Source of the DNA: Cucumis sativus
Taxonomy: Eukaryota > Streptophyta > Magnoliopsida > Cucurbitales > Cucurbitaceae
Direction of reading: 5' to 3'
DNA length: 64,000 nt
Assembly: GCF_000004075.3 (NCBI RefSeq)
Contig: NC_026658.2
Location: forward strand, 14,434,075 to 14,498,074
This document shows, piece by piece, positions 34,764-52,195 of the stretch (positions are counted from its first letter, which is position 1; the number at the start of each line of letters is the position of its first letter). Under the pieces are notes generated by a model. That model searched no databases and had not been told where the DNA came from. It saw nothing but the letters and a program-made list of their open reading frames with translations. The position numbers and the translations under genes are program-made.

Positions 34764-37700
34764 CATCCCTTTTCAAAAAAGGAATTGCTTGATTTGATGA
34801 GAGGTTTGTTAAGACGGGAGTTTATTAATTATTATTGCTGAGTAGGTTTTTTATATTTTTTCCTCTGTCTTGATCTTTGTTTGTACACTTCTTTCTGTTG
34901 AATATAAAACTTCGTTACATGTGTCTTTTCATCACAAATTTTGCCCAAAAAAAATGCCGTCCTCAAAAAGCAATAGAAAACGATTCTTGTATGGTTAATA
35001 AACATCAATATAAAGTGCAGTGTTTTTTCTTGCACTCAAGACAACATCCTTTTGATAAAGGAGTTCTTCTGGCAATAAAAGGTTTTTTGACCACATCTTT
35101 TGAATTACTTTCTGTTTGCTGAGAGTTACATTTGCAATGGTTAAGGAAAAGAAAACCTTTCATTTATGTTCAACTTTTTTCTCTTTTACTTTTTCTCAGT
35201 TCTGATTTGGTTATAGGAGAAAATGCCAATTCTTTGGTCAATCCAACCCCCCACCACAATTATTTCACCTTTATTATAGCTTTCTTTGATTCTGCTTTAA
35301 TAATGCATAAGGCACTAAAACTATTGATCCTTGCAAAGTAATTGGCTTGATAACATATGGTCTAAACTTAAAAGACCCTTGGGATTAACCAATAGGCCTT
35401 ATTTTTAAAGCCTCTTAGAGCCAGGTAATCTCATCACTCCAACAAAACTAAAGATCTCTCAATGGATTGAATTGAAAGCTCCTCTCTTGATGGGATTAAT
35501 TTGAACTTTTTTGACTGTTCAAAGATGTTGAGTCTATAAACATAGAAATATCTTTGGATTTAGAAACTGTAAAAGCTACAGTTGGTCCCTGATGGAATTA
35601 TTTAATGTAGTAGTCATAAAATCCAAACACACAACCTTCTAACATAAGAAGGATGTATACGTTATGAGACGGGGATACATCATGACACTAACAGATGACA
35701 CAAAACCTAGAATATGAGCACGGCAAGGACATGTTTATTATGTTGTTTTGTTTTATACTAGAGGCAAATTCAAAACCAATGAGTTTGTGCTTAAAAAGTT
35801 AATTTAGTGTATTTGACTCTATTTAGTATATTAACATGTGTTCAATGCCCAGCAAGTATCGAAGTGTGTAATTGTTTGATATGTGTCAAATACAGAAAAT
35901 TATAGTGTTGATGGTTCTTTGCTGCTCTCTGTAATGTTATAAATGAAAGTAGGTTTTAATGATGGACTAAAACTTCAAATCAATTGGATCTTATCGATAA
36001 AACCATCTTGAATCTCTCAAATCAGACGAGGAAGAAACTGAAAGTCTTCTGTCAATACGAACTTGTGAAATCTCTCTTTGATGATTTGCTTGATTGTTCC
36101 TTTTATTATTATTAATATATATATTTTTAAATTTTAATTTTTACTTTTGCATGAACCACTAGTTATATTACACAGATCCAACATCTTGATTTTTGATTTT
36201 TATATATATCTGTGTAGGAATCCATATCCAATCTGGAACCCATTATACTCAATACTTTTTAAGATAATGGGTATTTCATGGACCCATTTATAGGAAATGT
36301 AAATATGTTCTCAAAAGTTGGATATGTTTGCTATATGATTTAACCTTTTACCTATGTCAGACAGCATTTTTTCTCTCTCTCTCTCTACCCTGAAAGAAAC
36401 AAACCAACAACAAAATTAAGAGAGAACTTTGTGGATAAGTTAATAATGGTGGTTAGGGATGTTAAAATCCTACTCCATTTCAAAATCATGAGTTAACTTA
36501 GCTACTCATGAATGAATATTTGATATATTATGAGTTAAGTTGTCGCATGAGGTCGATCAAGATGCACACAAGGGAACCTTGTCATTTACAAAAAAATTTA
36601 AAGACAATCCATCTCTCTAGATCTCTTTTTACTAGCAATTGATCCATATGATTCTTTCTTTTCTTTTCTTTCTTTTCATTCCTTTTCTTTGGGTGCAGAT
36701 TGTTGGTGGAAGATGAGCAATGAAATACAGATTCCATTACGTGGGAGAATTGGACAATGGTTTGATTCTTTAGAATTTAGAGTAAGCCTCGTACTTGACA
36801 GATTATTCCATAGAATATAATCTTGAGATTATTATTAGTATTTTTTTATTCTTTTTTTCTTTCTTGCCAAACACACACACTTTGGAGGATAAAACCCCTC
36901 TCTATTGCTATATTTTAATGCTATTCTAAGTTAGGGAGTTCTTTTTTTTCTTCTTTAGTAATATCCACTTTGATATTCACTAAGAGAGAAAAAAAAAAAC
37001 TATTCTTTTTGGCTAATTTCCATGTCTCTTATTTGGTGGTTTCTTTTCTTCACTCCTCAACTTGTCTATGACATTTCTTAATCAAATTGGATATTTATTT
37101 AATTATTTATTTCTTCATTGCTTTTCTTATCCACTCATCTTTTTTAAAATGCTTCTATTTTAAATGCATCTTCCTTTGTTTGCATATCTTAAATTCTTTA
37201 AACTACTTCTATTAAAAAGCTAATTGTGTGTAAAAAAGTAAGTTGCAATACTAAATTCTATAATTCATAATCAATCCAATAAGTACTTGGGGTTATATAC
37301 TTTATATTAAAACTATTAGGGTTGTGTTTTAACTTAGATTTTTTATTTTTTAATGGAAATTTTTTCCATTTTCTTTTAGATTTGCGTTTATTGATGAGTT
37401 AGTTTTAGTTTTAATTTTAAAACTTTGGATTTTTATTAATTTGATTTCTAAAATTTAAAATCGTCATGGAAGGTGACCCAAAGTCAGATCAATATAGTAA
37501 AGAGTGATCTACATAAACTATTTTTGCTTTTGTAGAAAATTATTTAGACTTATTTACAAATTTTTTAAATTTTGAATAGAGAAAATCATGTGTACATAGA
37601 TAATAATATGCAGTTAATAAACTATATAGTAAAAAAAAGTGTGGCTATATGGGTAATTCATTGATATACACACACTAATGAGAAAAATTATAATTTGTAG

Positions 37701-38014
37701 TTGAATTCGATTCTTTGTTATTTCAATTGTTGTCTAAATTTAAAAAATTGGTAAATTTTAAAAAAAGAACGTTGTTTATAGATATACAGTATATAACCAA
37801 ACTTATAAAGTGATTTTTCAAGTGGTATTTTTTTTAATTTTTTTTTTTTAGTTATGCATTTGTTCCATTTAGTTTAAACTAAAAAAGGTTGTTTATAACC
37901 TAAATCAAAACTAAAGAAGAATAGAAAGAAGAATGAGTAGAAAATCGGTTAATAAAATGGAAAACTATCAAACGAATTAAAATATTTACAAATATAAAAA
38001 AAAATAACGCGATC

Positions 38015-38072
38015 AACTATAGATTACGCTAGGCTTTGATATTCAAACTATAGATTACGCTAGGCTTTGATT
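38015..38072. repeat. 31-bp tandem duplication at the MULE relic edge
   Basis: CTATAGATTACGCTAGGCTT occurs twice with a 31-base period, right at the truncated 3' end of the MULE transposase relic. Confidence 0.75.
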
Positions 38073-39194
38073 ACCTGCAACACCAAATCTTTTAGTTGCT
38101 TCGAATTGTATTTCATATTAAAGTTGCTAGCAACATGATGAAGACAATAACAATGGCATGCTCGAGGTTCACTCCAACCCACCTCTTCATTGTTAATGGC
38201 AAAAGAATGCCTCTATGCCTATTAGAGATCAAGAAAATATCAACTCGATCAGTACGTATTGACGCAATGCATGAAGAAACCATAACCAACTGGAGGCGTT
38301 TTCCCTTCCAATAGCAAGTGCAAGAAAAATATATGACCATTTGCATCAATAGATAAGACAATTAACATTTTGCCCTTGTACTTTCCATACAAACATCAAT
38401 CTGAATTAATGGCCTACAATATTTGAACTCTTCAACCAAATGACCAAAACCTCTTCCAAAAATAGTCGTACCAGGGTACATTAGATGAAAGAAAATATCA
38501 ATCAACGCGGGTTTTAGGATTATAATGTACAATGACTCTCAACCAGTATGGAAGTTCGTTATATAGTTTCTCCCAATCACCAAAAACAACAATAAGTGTT
38601 TTTCTCATTGCTTGTCATACTCGTATGTACTTGACACTGTAATTGTACTATTGTTTTATTATTTTTCGAACAATGACACAATAACACTAGGATCAACTCT
38701 AACCATGTTTTGAATTTCAACACTCATGAATTTAGAATCAAGTTGTGTTAAGTGTTAATACGACATAGTTTTCTCCTTCGAGCCTAGTAATTTCAAACAT
38801 TATATGGCCTTACGCCTACTTCCACATAACCTTCAGTTACACTAATCTTTCCACTGTTTGCATCCAACATACCAAATACTTTGGTTTGATTCAATTACAA
38901 CAATTTTGTAGTGTTCTGTCATACAATACTATCTTCTTTACAATCAAATAACATTCCCTTTTGAATTAAACAAGATGTGTCTACAAATACATTACTATCT
39001 TTCAGTGTATACCATTGTTCACAAACAGAATTCACAATGTCCCAATCTATTTGTGTAAATATCTCAAATAGTATCATTTCATTTTCTTGGTCTATATTTT
39101 TTTCATTTCTAAATAATTCATCAACCTCTACATCTACACTATGTTCATCATTATCAAGTTCAAGAATAACTAGATCTTCAGGTCGCATTGACAT
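38060..39194 (-). pseudogene. Decayed MULE (Mutator-like) transposase
   Basis: Minus-strand translation jumps frames but follows a plant MULE transposase in order. A Glu/Asp-rich N-terminal segment starts at ATG 39194 (91 codons to a stop at 38919). Then come pieces resembling the region before the DDE domain. A KGKMLIVLSIDANGHIF-like segment (about 38.39 kb), a SNRHRGIL segment (about 38.23 kb) and CYCLHHVASNFNMKYNS (about 38.14 kb) match the MULE transposase domain pattern (IDANxQIFPLAF, ISDRHxGI, YCLRHxASNF). Several stops and frameshifts break it, and the part after ASNFN is cut off near 38.06 kb. It cannot make a working enzyme. Which MULE subfamily is undecided. Confidence 0.75.
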
Positions 39195-39639
39195 ATTTAT
39201 TCAACTATTAAATATCAGGACTACTAGGAGAGATACATCACTCTAATTAAACAAAACATAATAGTTCAATACCCAAATTCAAACTCTACATATGCCTATA
39301 TTGCATTTAAACTCTATAATGCCTAATCAATACATGAATTGAATCCCTAACTTTTACGAAAAGAATGTCATCATTGTATGAATTCAAGCCCTAAAACAGG
39401 TTATTCAAAGATGAGTCTAAATTTCTCACTCTCTTTATTCGTGAACCTACCATATTAAACAATATCTCACATATATTAGCATTTAAAATATCCTTAATCC
39501 TCAAAATTCAAAGTACCTAAAATTAATTTTTTTTTCTAAAACCAAATAACATATCTAAAATCAAATAATTTCCTTAAAATCAAAGAACATACGTAAAATC
39601 AAATAACAAACCGAAATTCAAATAATTTTTACAAAAAAA

Positions 39640-40214
39640 TTGTGTACCCGATCCACGACTTAGTTAAATTCACCAAAAAATCAAAGTATAATACAATAAA
39701 ACCATACAAGAAAAGAAAATCAACATACCTTCTGAACAATGAAATCAGAAAAGGCAGAAAGAGAGGGGAGGGAGACTTTTTTTCGTGAAGGTTGGCTGGG
39801 ATGAAGGCTCTTGGTTGCTAATTTTTCGTGAAAGATGAAAGGATTGTTGAGTTTTTGTGAAGGATGGAAGACATAATCTTGAAGGAATGAAGGAGTTTTT
39901 GTGAAGAAGTAAGGCAAAAACGTTAAGGATGGAAGGCAAAAGGCTCAACGGTTAGGTTATAAAGTGACAAAGTCGTGTAGGTACACGACTTCCTTGTAAA
40001 GTCGTATACCCGGTCCACGACACCCTGCATGGAAGACAAATGTGGCAGTTCAAACAATAGTTGACTACCAGAGTGGATAACATGTGAGCGAAGTCGTGTA
40101 TCGAGTATACGACTCCAGTCGCACGTCGTAGATTGGGTCCAAGATTTTGGCCCGTAAATGTATGCCTTATCCACGATTTAGCGTAGTCGTGGATTGGATA
40201 CACGATTTCGCGAC
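39640..40214 (-). repeat. Cluster of palindromic GTCGTG...CACGAC motifs
   Basis: At least six degenerate copies of a roughly 21-base palindromic motif (GTCGTG, about nine bases, CACGAC) occur at 39642-39660, 39971-39990, 40001-40021, 40092-40114, 40123-40145 and 40183-40214. The copy at 39971-39990 is a perfect 9+2+9 palindrome. A C/T-rich run on the minus strand (about 39950-39728) ending in CAGAAG|GTATGT looks like a leader exon and donor for the adjoining transposase relic. The cluster may therefore be the MULE's terminal/promoter region with transposase-binding sites. That link is inference. Confidence 0.6.
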
Positions 40215-40387
40215 TCTATATTTTACATTTGTTTTCCACCTACCTTATTTCTGTCATTATATTTTTAAAATGCATTATTAAAAAAATTCCTATAGTTAAC
40301 ATAAAAATGTCTAAAAACAAGAGTAAATTAAAATTCTTCATTTAAAAAAAAATAAGTTAATGAGTCATTCAATCATATCAAACTATT

Positions 40388-40555
40388 TTGCTATAAATAT
40401 CACAGTCTGTTTGTGATAGATTACGAGATGTCCATATAAATACAAGTAATAGTCTATTTTGATATATCGCGACTATCGTATTAAGACATTTTTTTTATAT
40501 TTAGTAAGCATTTTAGTTCATTTTACTATATTTAAAAATAGCCCTTACATCAATT
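40388..40555. repeat. MITE-like dispersed repeat family, copy 1
   Basis: It contains GTGATAGATTACGAGAT and ends TTTTAGTTCATTTTACTATATT. Related sequence with a TGATAGATTGTGAAATT core and an ATTTTTAGTTCATTTTG end is at 44811-44985, and a more diverged one at 52029-52195. Termini are not precisely defined. Confidence 0.35.
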
Positions 40556-43500
40556 ATATTAATCAACTAAGTTAAAATATTTTTTTTTAATTAATTGTAT
40601 AACCTCTTTTCTTTTTCTTTCTCGAAATCCATATTACTACCATAGAATATATCCAACCAAATACATAATTAGGTTTGCAAAATCGTATAAAATAAAACTA
40701 TGGTTAAATCAAGAAAATTACACCTTATCAAAATGTCTAAAATTAACAAACAAATTGCCCACAAAACTAAAACAACCAACACCTCAAATAAATAAATAAA
40801 AATGGAAATTCTATTAATAGATATTAATTTCATAATTTATTTAAATCACTAAACCAATTATATCTATATATATATATATATATTGATAGACTTAGAGATA
40901 AATCAATAAATAATTACCACAATAATAAATGTGATGAATTCCAACAAATATATTAAGGAAAATTGTCATTAATAGTAAAAAAAAAAAAAAAATTTAGCAA
41001 AGATATTTAAATGGACAAAAGAAAATTCGATAGAATTTTTATAATTTGTAAAGTATTTTAATATTTTGCTATTTTTTAAAAGACGTTAATATTTACCTTT
41101 ATTTATTTATTTAAAGAAGCAACACCAAAAGCTACCACTTCTATGTCTCTTTACTTTATAAACTTTACTTAAAATTCATATTAATTAATTTATAAATGGC
41201 AAATAAGTGCTTTTGAGATAAACTATTGACTCAATTATAATTAAATAAACTAAAGTCTTTTTTTCCTTTCTTTATTTTTCTTTTTTTCTCTCCCTTTTTC
41301 TTTTCCTTTTGATCATTCTCCAAATTCATGTTAACTATCGTTGATTGCTTTGTTAAAAAGCACTTTATTATAAATTTTTATAGTTAATTATATTTTTATA
41401 TTTTTTTTCTTAAATAAGATATTTGAGGGATTAAATCTAAGTTTTATTAATATGGTAATTTAACCTAAATTATATTATTACTCTGTAGTTATAAGTAATA
41501 AATGTAATTTTTACTATCAATTGTATTTTCTTTGCAATTACATTTTAAAATTACCCAAATTAATTTTGGATCTTTAGAAGATTAATTTTATAATAAAAAG
41601 GGTAAGAATTATGATAATTAGACCCCTTTTTTTGTTCATGAAATGACTCAAAAAGCTAATATTTGTATTTGTAATTCTTATTAAGAGATTTTTCATTAGA
41701 GTGAAATTGTCTTTATCTTCCTACGCCTTTTGTCATCTGACCCATTTCCTTCTCACGTCAATATATATATATATATATATAATATAATACCAAATCCATC
41801 AAATCCCATCTCACATTATGTAATTTTGTTAAATACATCAATCACATATATATTTAATTATAGAAACTTATCAACTTAGTTTCTATTAACAATTTAATCT
41901 CTGATTATGAAAATTCAGTTTAAAATCAAGTATCCACTTTTATTATTATGTAACGATTTTGTTTTATGATTTAATTATGTATATATTCTCTGTCAATTTG
42001 TGTATTATAATTGATACCAATCATATACTCTTTCTCAATAAACAATATCTTAAAACCTCTTATTTGTTATAGTATTTACTATATGTTAACGTTTTTACTA
42101 TTTGATATTTGTTATTTGTTATTTTTTGTTGTAGTGATTATCATTTGCCTCTCAAGTTTAAATAATCTACCCTCAAATTTAAATAATTTATACCACAAAT
42201 ATATATTTATAATAGTCCAAATTAAAATAATCTATCCAAAAACAAAATCTATTATAACTAAGTATAATAATAATATAGAATTTCTCAAACCCACCCTAAA
42301 TTGTTACTTTAATACAAAATTAAAATACAATATTTTGTAACCCATAAGTTGATTACCATTTTAAATCAGTCCATTCAATTTGAAATTTGGATCAACCTAT
42401 AATTACAAAATCTTAGTAAATCCTTATATAGTTAGTAGGTCAATAGTCGTTTTATAAACATGTGAATTCATATGTATGCATTAGAAAAAAAAAAAAAAGA
42501 TTGATATGAGTTCATTATTGTTATTATTATTATTTAGTGGTAGATGAATTTAGCTAAAGAAACTTTAGAAGTATAAATTGACCAAATTAAATGAATTTTA
42601 AAATATAATAAAATTTGAGCATCTTAGCTAATAATAATTATGAATAATAAGTAAATAATAAATTAATTTCTTGAAAAAAAAAAAAAGAGAATAGCTTATG
42701 AAATTAACTATTTTGTATTTTTTTTAAAAAATCATAATAAATATCCAAAAATCAATTCGCCACATAAATGAAACAAAGAAAAGTTGAAAATAACATAAGT
42801 GCATAATCTGCCCTCACAAAGCACTAACAAAGATTAAATAAAAATCAAAGCAAAGCAAAGCAAATAGTTCAAATTATTCATTTGGTCCCATAATTGTATG
42901 AACTTTTACTAGTTGTCCACCACCATTCATTTCTTCATTTTCATTTTACTTTCCTTTTAATTTCTAATTACAAAAAAACAAAATTAATATTTAATAAATA
43001 TAACAAAATTAATTATATGTTTTTCATTGACCTAAATTATAATTCAAATGTTAATGTGTCACTAATAATTAAAGGTGGTTCAAACTTTTAAAAAATAATC
43101 ATGTCAATTCTTCCCATTATCTTATTCTAAATTGACAATAAATGAATGATGTGGTTTCAACTATGTGTATTAACCTCTCGCATTTAAAATGTTTATAAAA
43201 TTAAATTAAATAAACATTTATTTTCGGATGTCAATTTTATTCCCTTTTGATATATATAATTTAATTTTATGATTTATTTTCCATTATTTCCTTCGTGTTC
43301 TAATAATTTATAACAAAATTAGTTAATCATTATTAGCTTACATCATATAATATAATAGACAGTGAATAGTAAATCAAGAAAATAGCCTAAATCACTATTA
43401 AGATACTTACTGTCTTCCTCTAAATTTCATTTAATCTACTAAGCATTAAGTTGGAACAAATTTGAATGTATAGAAACAAAAATGATAATTTATTAAACAG

Positions 43501-44810
43501 ATTTTAGAGACTAAAAGTTAATTTGTCGAAGATTTGAGATTTGGTATGTGTATGGTGAAGCAGGCGGCGTGGTTGGTTGTTTCTTTGGAAATTCAATTGG
43601 TAATGTAATCTGACATATTTTCCTTTCCACTTTCCACCACTGCTTTTGGTTGTTTAGTGCTTTCTACCATCTCACCATTTCACCTTATTGGCTAATCACT
43701 TTTGAAAATTCATTTCATACCCTCTTTTTTCTTTTCCCTTGTGGATGGAAAGAATTGAGCCAAGTCTTCTTCCATTCTTTATTTTATTGGGCAAGATATC
43801 CAATTATTGTTTGGATATCTGTTTGGTTCATACTTGATGTTGATGGTAAATTTTATTAAACAAAGTTTAAGTATGATGTATGATTTATTTTGTTTGTTTT
43901 GGAGGAGGGTTAATTCAATTTGTTAAAACTTTAAGATTAAATTATGTTGGAAGGTATAGAAACATATTAATGTTAATGAAAAATATACGTGTTTAAGTAA
44001 ATCTAAGTTCACACGTAAAATCTAACGAAATATAAAAAATTGTAGCATCAATGATAATTGACATGTCATTTACTTCCCTCTCTTAAACTTTCATACACAA
44101 TTGTTATACTCAATCCAAAAAATACACGCCACATGTTCACAATTATGCAGAGTGAACTCATCTTTTGTTCATTAGTGTTTGATCTCTCTTTTTCTTTCCC
44201 TTTTAGTTTTAATTTGATTGTTGCATTCAAATAATAAATTTAATTGAAATCAAAAGTACCGAGATCAATCTATATGGATTTACCTTAAAAAATTTAATCC
44301 AAACACGTCTTAAAAAATAGAAATATACAGTTCTTTAGTTGTAAAGTGAAAAATTCAAAAAGCAATTCAATTTTGAATTTAAAATAGAAATTAAATTTAG
44401 ATACTCATTGGAGTTTACATTATAGTACCATCTAAATTTCAATTATTGGTATCTTAGGAATCAAAATCAAAGTGAACTAAGAATCATGTCCAAAGGGAAG
44501 ACACCCTATCATGCACATGCTAAGATATATTGGGCTAGACATGATCTATTTGTAACATGTTCTCAAAGTGTTCATAATTTTCTTTTTCTAAAAAAAGTTA
44601 TTCTTGTTCATAGAATGCAGAAAAATAGTACCAAAGATGTTAAAAAGGAGATTTATTAAAAATCCTAACATCCTACTTCTCAACGTCACCCCGTCACCCC
44701 ACTTATATTTCATTGGTGCTCTTAATTCAATCCACGTTTCAAATTCATCAGGTTAAGCTATCGTTTTATTCTTAATAAAGTTATTATTTTCTTATTTCAT
44801 ATATTGTAAA

Positions 44811-44985
44811 TGGTAAAACTAGTAAAAAAATTTACAAAATATAGCAAATTTTCAAATTAATAAACATGAATAGAGGCTTGTAGAGATGTATTAGTGTCTA
44901 TAATTGATAGATTGTGAAATTCTATATTTTATAAATATTTTTAGTTCATTTTGTTTTTAAATTTAGATATTTTACTACCATAAAT
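44811..44985. repeat. MITE-like dispersed repeat family, copy 2
   Basis: It shares with copy 1 (40388-40555) a tract of bases containing TAGCAAATTT, GATAGATTGTGAAATT and a TTTAGTTCATTTTG end. Confidence 0.35.
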
Positions 44986-46100
44986 ACAACAATTTAGTTC
45001 TTAACCATAGGTATACTTTTTGAATATATATGTGAGTGTGTGACTATGTGAAGTCATTGGTTGATTAATGATGGAAAAAGATCAACAGGATCTAGGAAGG
45101 GAGGACTAAGAAACAAAGGAAACTACCACAAAGAAAATAGCAAAAGGGCATGCAAGCTAAGACATAATTCATAGCAAACGAAATATTTTTGTAGATCGCA
45201 CTCCTATTCATATATTGACATGTTATGAAATGATATTAATTTATTTCATAGAATGAATTTTTATCACACGGTTCTAGTGTACCTAAACTGATTTCGTAGT
45301 ACAGAAATTGTACAGTAAAAACCTGACCACTTAATAAGATAATGGTACCGTATTTTCCAAAAAACTTCGATAATGTTTTACGAATTCAGCAATCCATTAT
45401 GAAGATGTTGCATTGATGCAATCCATCAAGGGAATAAGAACAAAACAATTAATATATAAACAACAAAAGATCATGATTGATTTGTGGATATGGGAAGTAC
45501 AACAACATAAGAGGTCCCAGCCCATTTATGCACTGATTCCAGCCTATTCCAAATGAAGAAAATCTAGAGCACTTAGTCCTTATGACCTATTAATTAGTTA
45601 TTGAGACTAAGTTTTCTTTATTTTACCACTTGATCAATTCATAATATGGTCTCCATGATAGTTGACCATAGGAAGAATTATTCATACTACCTCCCCCTCC
45701 ATTCCATTGATAACTTATCATGTTATAACATTTAAAAATAATGTAGGCTCCATTAAATAAATTGATATATAATATAAATTATGATGGAAGTACTACTTAC
45801 TACAATAATACTATAAAATTTTCCGGGTGGTGGGGACGAGGAAAACATGGAATAACTGCAAGCAAGGAAAGGGGAATTTTTTTCCATGGAATAGAAAGAT
45901 ATGGAAGGTTAAATAGAACCTGGTGTGGTGACGTGGACCACTTCCATTTGCCGGCAATCATATGAGAGAGCTTTTCCATTAGTCAAGAAATGAGAGACTG
46001 CAAAGCTGCGAGAAGAAGCTTAAGCAGAGGTATTCGTCTAAGTGGCTAATCGATATTAATGTCTTGAAGAAAATAGAGATAGAAGACAGTGGTAATTAGT

Positions 46101-46196
46101 AAAAGCAGCAGCTCATATTCAGGCTTACTCGAGGAAGTCATCCAACAGAGATATCACCACGAGCAAGCCTTTCATTTCAAATATGGATGAGCTGCT
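46101..46196 (+). other. Imperfect hairpin and short open frame of unknown role
   Basis: AGCAGCTCAT (46107-46116) pairs perfectly with ATGAGCTGCT (46187-46196). Inside it, 46121-46134 pairs with 46157-46170 at 12 of 14 positions. The loop is 22 bases; the internal bulge is asymmetric, 4 against 16 bases. The plus strand is also open through the structure for about 28 codons, ending TGA at 46188-46190, with SSSSYSGLLEEVIQQ in the translation. I recognise no miRNA and no protein family. It lies just past the probable 3' end of the RABE gene. Confidence 0.35.
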
Positions 46197-46473
46197 ATTT
46201 CTTTTCCAAGCTGGATCGAATAAAATTTGGATGAAGAATGAGGTAGAGTGTGTTCGTAGAAAATCAACTAATATATAATTAATTTCTCAAATAAGGATTA
46301 TCTGTCTGTTGTCATTCACACTGAGATTAGCACTAGTTGGTGAAAAAAATATGATAATGAGAACTGATACAAGCAGGCGGCACTGATATAGTTGTGACAT
46401 GACCGACCAATCGATAGTTTCCACAAATGATTCCTTAAGAATGTACCCTTGAGATCCCATCGATGCGACTTGC

Positions 46474-51086
<4,613 letters not shown>

Positions 51087-51620
51087 GGATGTGGAAAGAG
51101 AGTAGAAAGCAAAAACAAACCCTAGAGAGAAATAGTGAACCAAAAGTGAAAGGATTACAGCTACAACAAGGAAAAGGAAACAAATCTAAGAACAGAAACC
51201 AAACAGAAAAAATGATTTGGATTGATTTATATATATGATTTTTGCTCTTTTTTTGAAATTAAAATTACCGGATCAAAGAAGAAATGGATGAATTTAAGAT
51301 CTGAGACACGAAGTAGAGAGAGAGAGAGGGAAGAGGGAAATCGTCGCGTGTAACGCCAGCACTGGACGGCCGTTGAAATTTTAGACCCGGTAAGGGGTTT
51401 GTATGTGGACGGGTACATGTACTGTTTGGTGATTGAGGTTTGTTGGTCGTTGGATTTAAATAACGTGGAGATCTTTTTTGATCTAACGGATGGGTTGTGA
51501 GAAAATAGTTGAGAGGAAATTGAGAGACGACGTCGTTTCTTTAGTAGCTTTAATTCTCCCCAAATTGTTAGTGAAAAAATCGCGGTTGGCATACGGCATA
51601 CGCGTGTCGACTTCAAATAA
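51087..51620 (-). promoter_or_regulatory. RABE leader, leader intron and promoter
   Basis: Reading leftwards towards the ATG, a CT-rich leader (GA repeat on the plus strand at about 51316-51330) ends in a TCCG|GTAATT donor at 51268. A likely acceptor lies before the final leader stretch (TTCTCTCTAG near 51121). The last leader part contains CTAGGGTTTG, an inverse telo-box variant. The region is GC-richer up to about 51600. The splice-site choice is tentative. Confidence 0.5.
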
Positions 51621-52028
51621 GTAAGATCTTAGGATATTTTTTTATTTTTTTTTGTTTAATTTTTTTAAATATTGACAATTTAGGTAATTTCAAAGAGCTG
51701 ATTGAGTCGGTAAAAAACTTTATTAACTCACATCAACTCACGTTTCTCACTTTGTTATTTGTTTCAACTCCTCCTATAATTTTGCTAACCAAACACTCCA
51801 ACATTTTTTAAATCAAATTATTTATAAAAATACAATAAAATTTCAAATTTTATCAATATTCATAAACTCTAAACTCTAATATCAATATAATCTTAAATTT
51901 TATTAAATTTTATACATATTTTCATCCGTTTTTTATTTATAATAATCTTAATGTATTAAATTATTAAAAAGGGAAAAATATCTCTAACATAAAAGAGATG
52001 TTTTCAACTCTAATAAAAGCATTTGACT

Positions 52029-52195
52029 TTTTTACCATTATAGCAAACAAAAATCTATAATCATAGGTTGTGATAGGTTTACATAGATGTTTATCTTTAA
52101 TGATAGAAATTAGAAATTGATACATGCTAAAAGTATAATTTTAGTGTATTTATAAATATTTTCAATCATTTATATTTAAAATAATTTTTCAAAAT
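52029..52195. repeat. MITE-like dispersed repeat family, copy 3 (diverged)
   Basis: It shares TATAGCAAA, GTGATAGG and an ATTTATAAATATTTT...ATTTAAAATA end with the copies at 40.4 and 44.8 kb, with more changes. Confidence 0.3.

Larger units (their letters stand above)
32772..38010. other. Gene-poor AT-rich region with repeats
   Basis: No coding gene is supported. Visible items are a foldback-type repeat (33715-33915), a MITE-like inverted repeat (34575-34763), a CT microsatellite (about 36372-36388) and TTTTC/TTTCT runs near 36655-36690. The remaining open frames are short and of low complexity. Confidence 0.55.
40215..46100. other. AT-rich gene desert with dispersed repeats
   Basis: No gene is supported. 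TA microsatellites occur at about 40866-40882 and 41761-41780, and an ATT run near 42518-42535. Two MITE-like copies lie at about 40388-40555 and 44811-44985. Bases 43550-43830 and 45820-46000 are somewhat GC-richer but have no recognisable product. Confidence 0.5.

Noticed and set aside
38977-39246. Plus-strand 89-codon Ser-rich frame
   Set aside because: It is the antisense of the acidic N-terminal part of the MULE transposase relic.
39720-40203. Minus-strand frames in the palindrome cluster as proteins
   Set aside because: They overlap in different frames, have no family likeness, and fit better as the leader of the decayed transposase gene.
42011-42340. 109-codon plus-strand frame
   Set aside because: It is made of Ile/Leu/Tyr/Asn runs, expected by chance in AT-rich DNA.
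46101-46196. Conventional miRNA precursor
   Set aside because: The stem has a 4-versus-16-base asymmetric bulge and no mature sequence I recognise; kept only as an unexplained hairpin.
51227-51616. 129-codon minus-strand frame before RABE
   Set aside because: It lies in the promoter/leader, reads through the likely leader donor and looks like no known protein.
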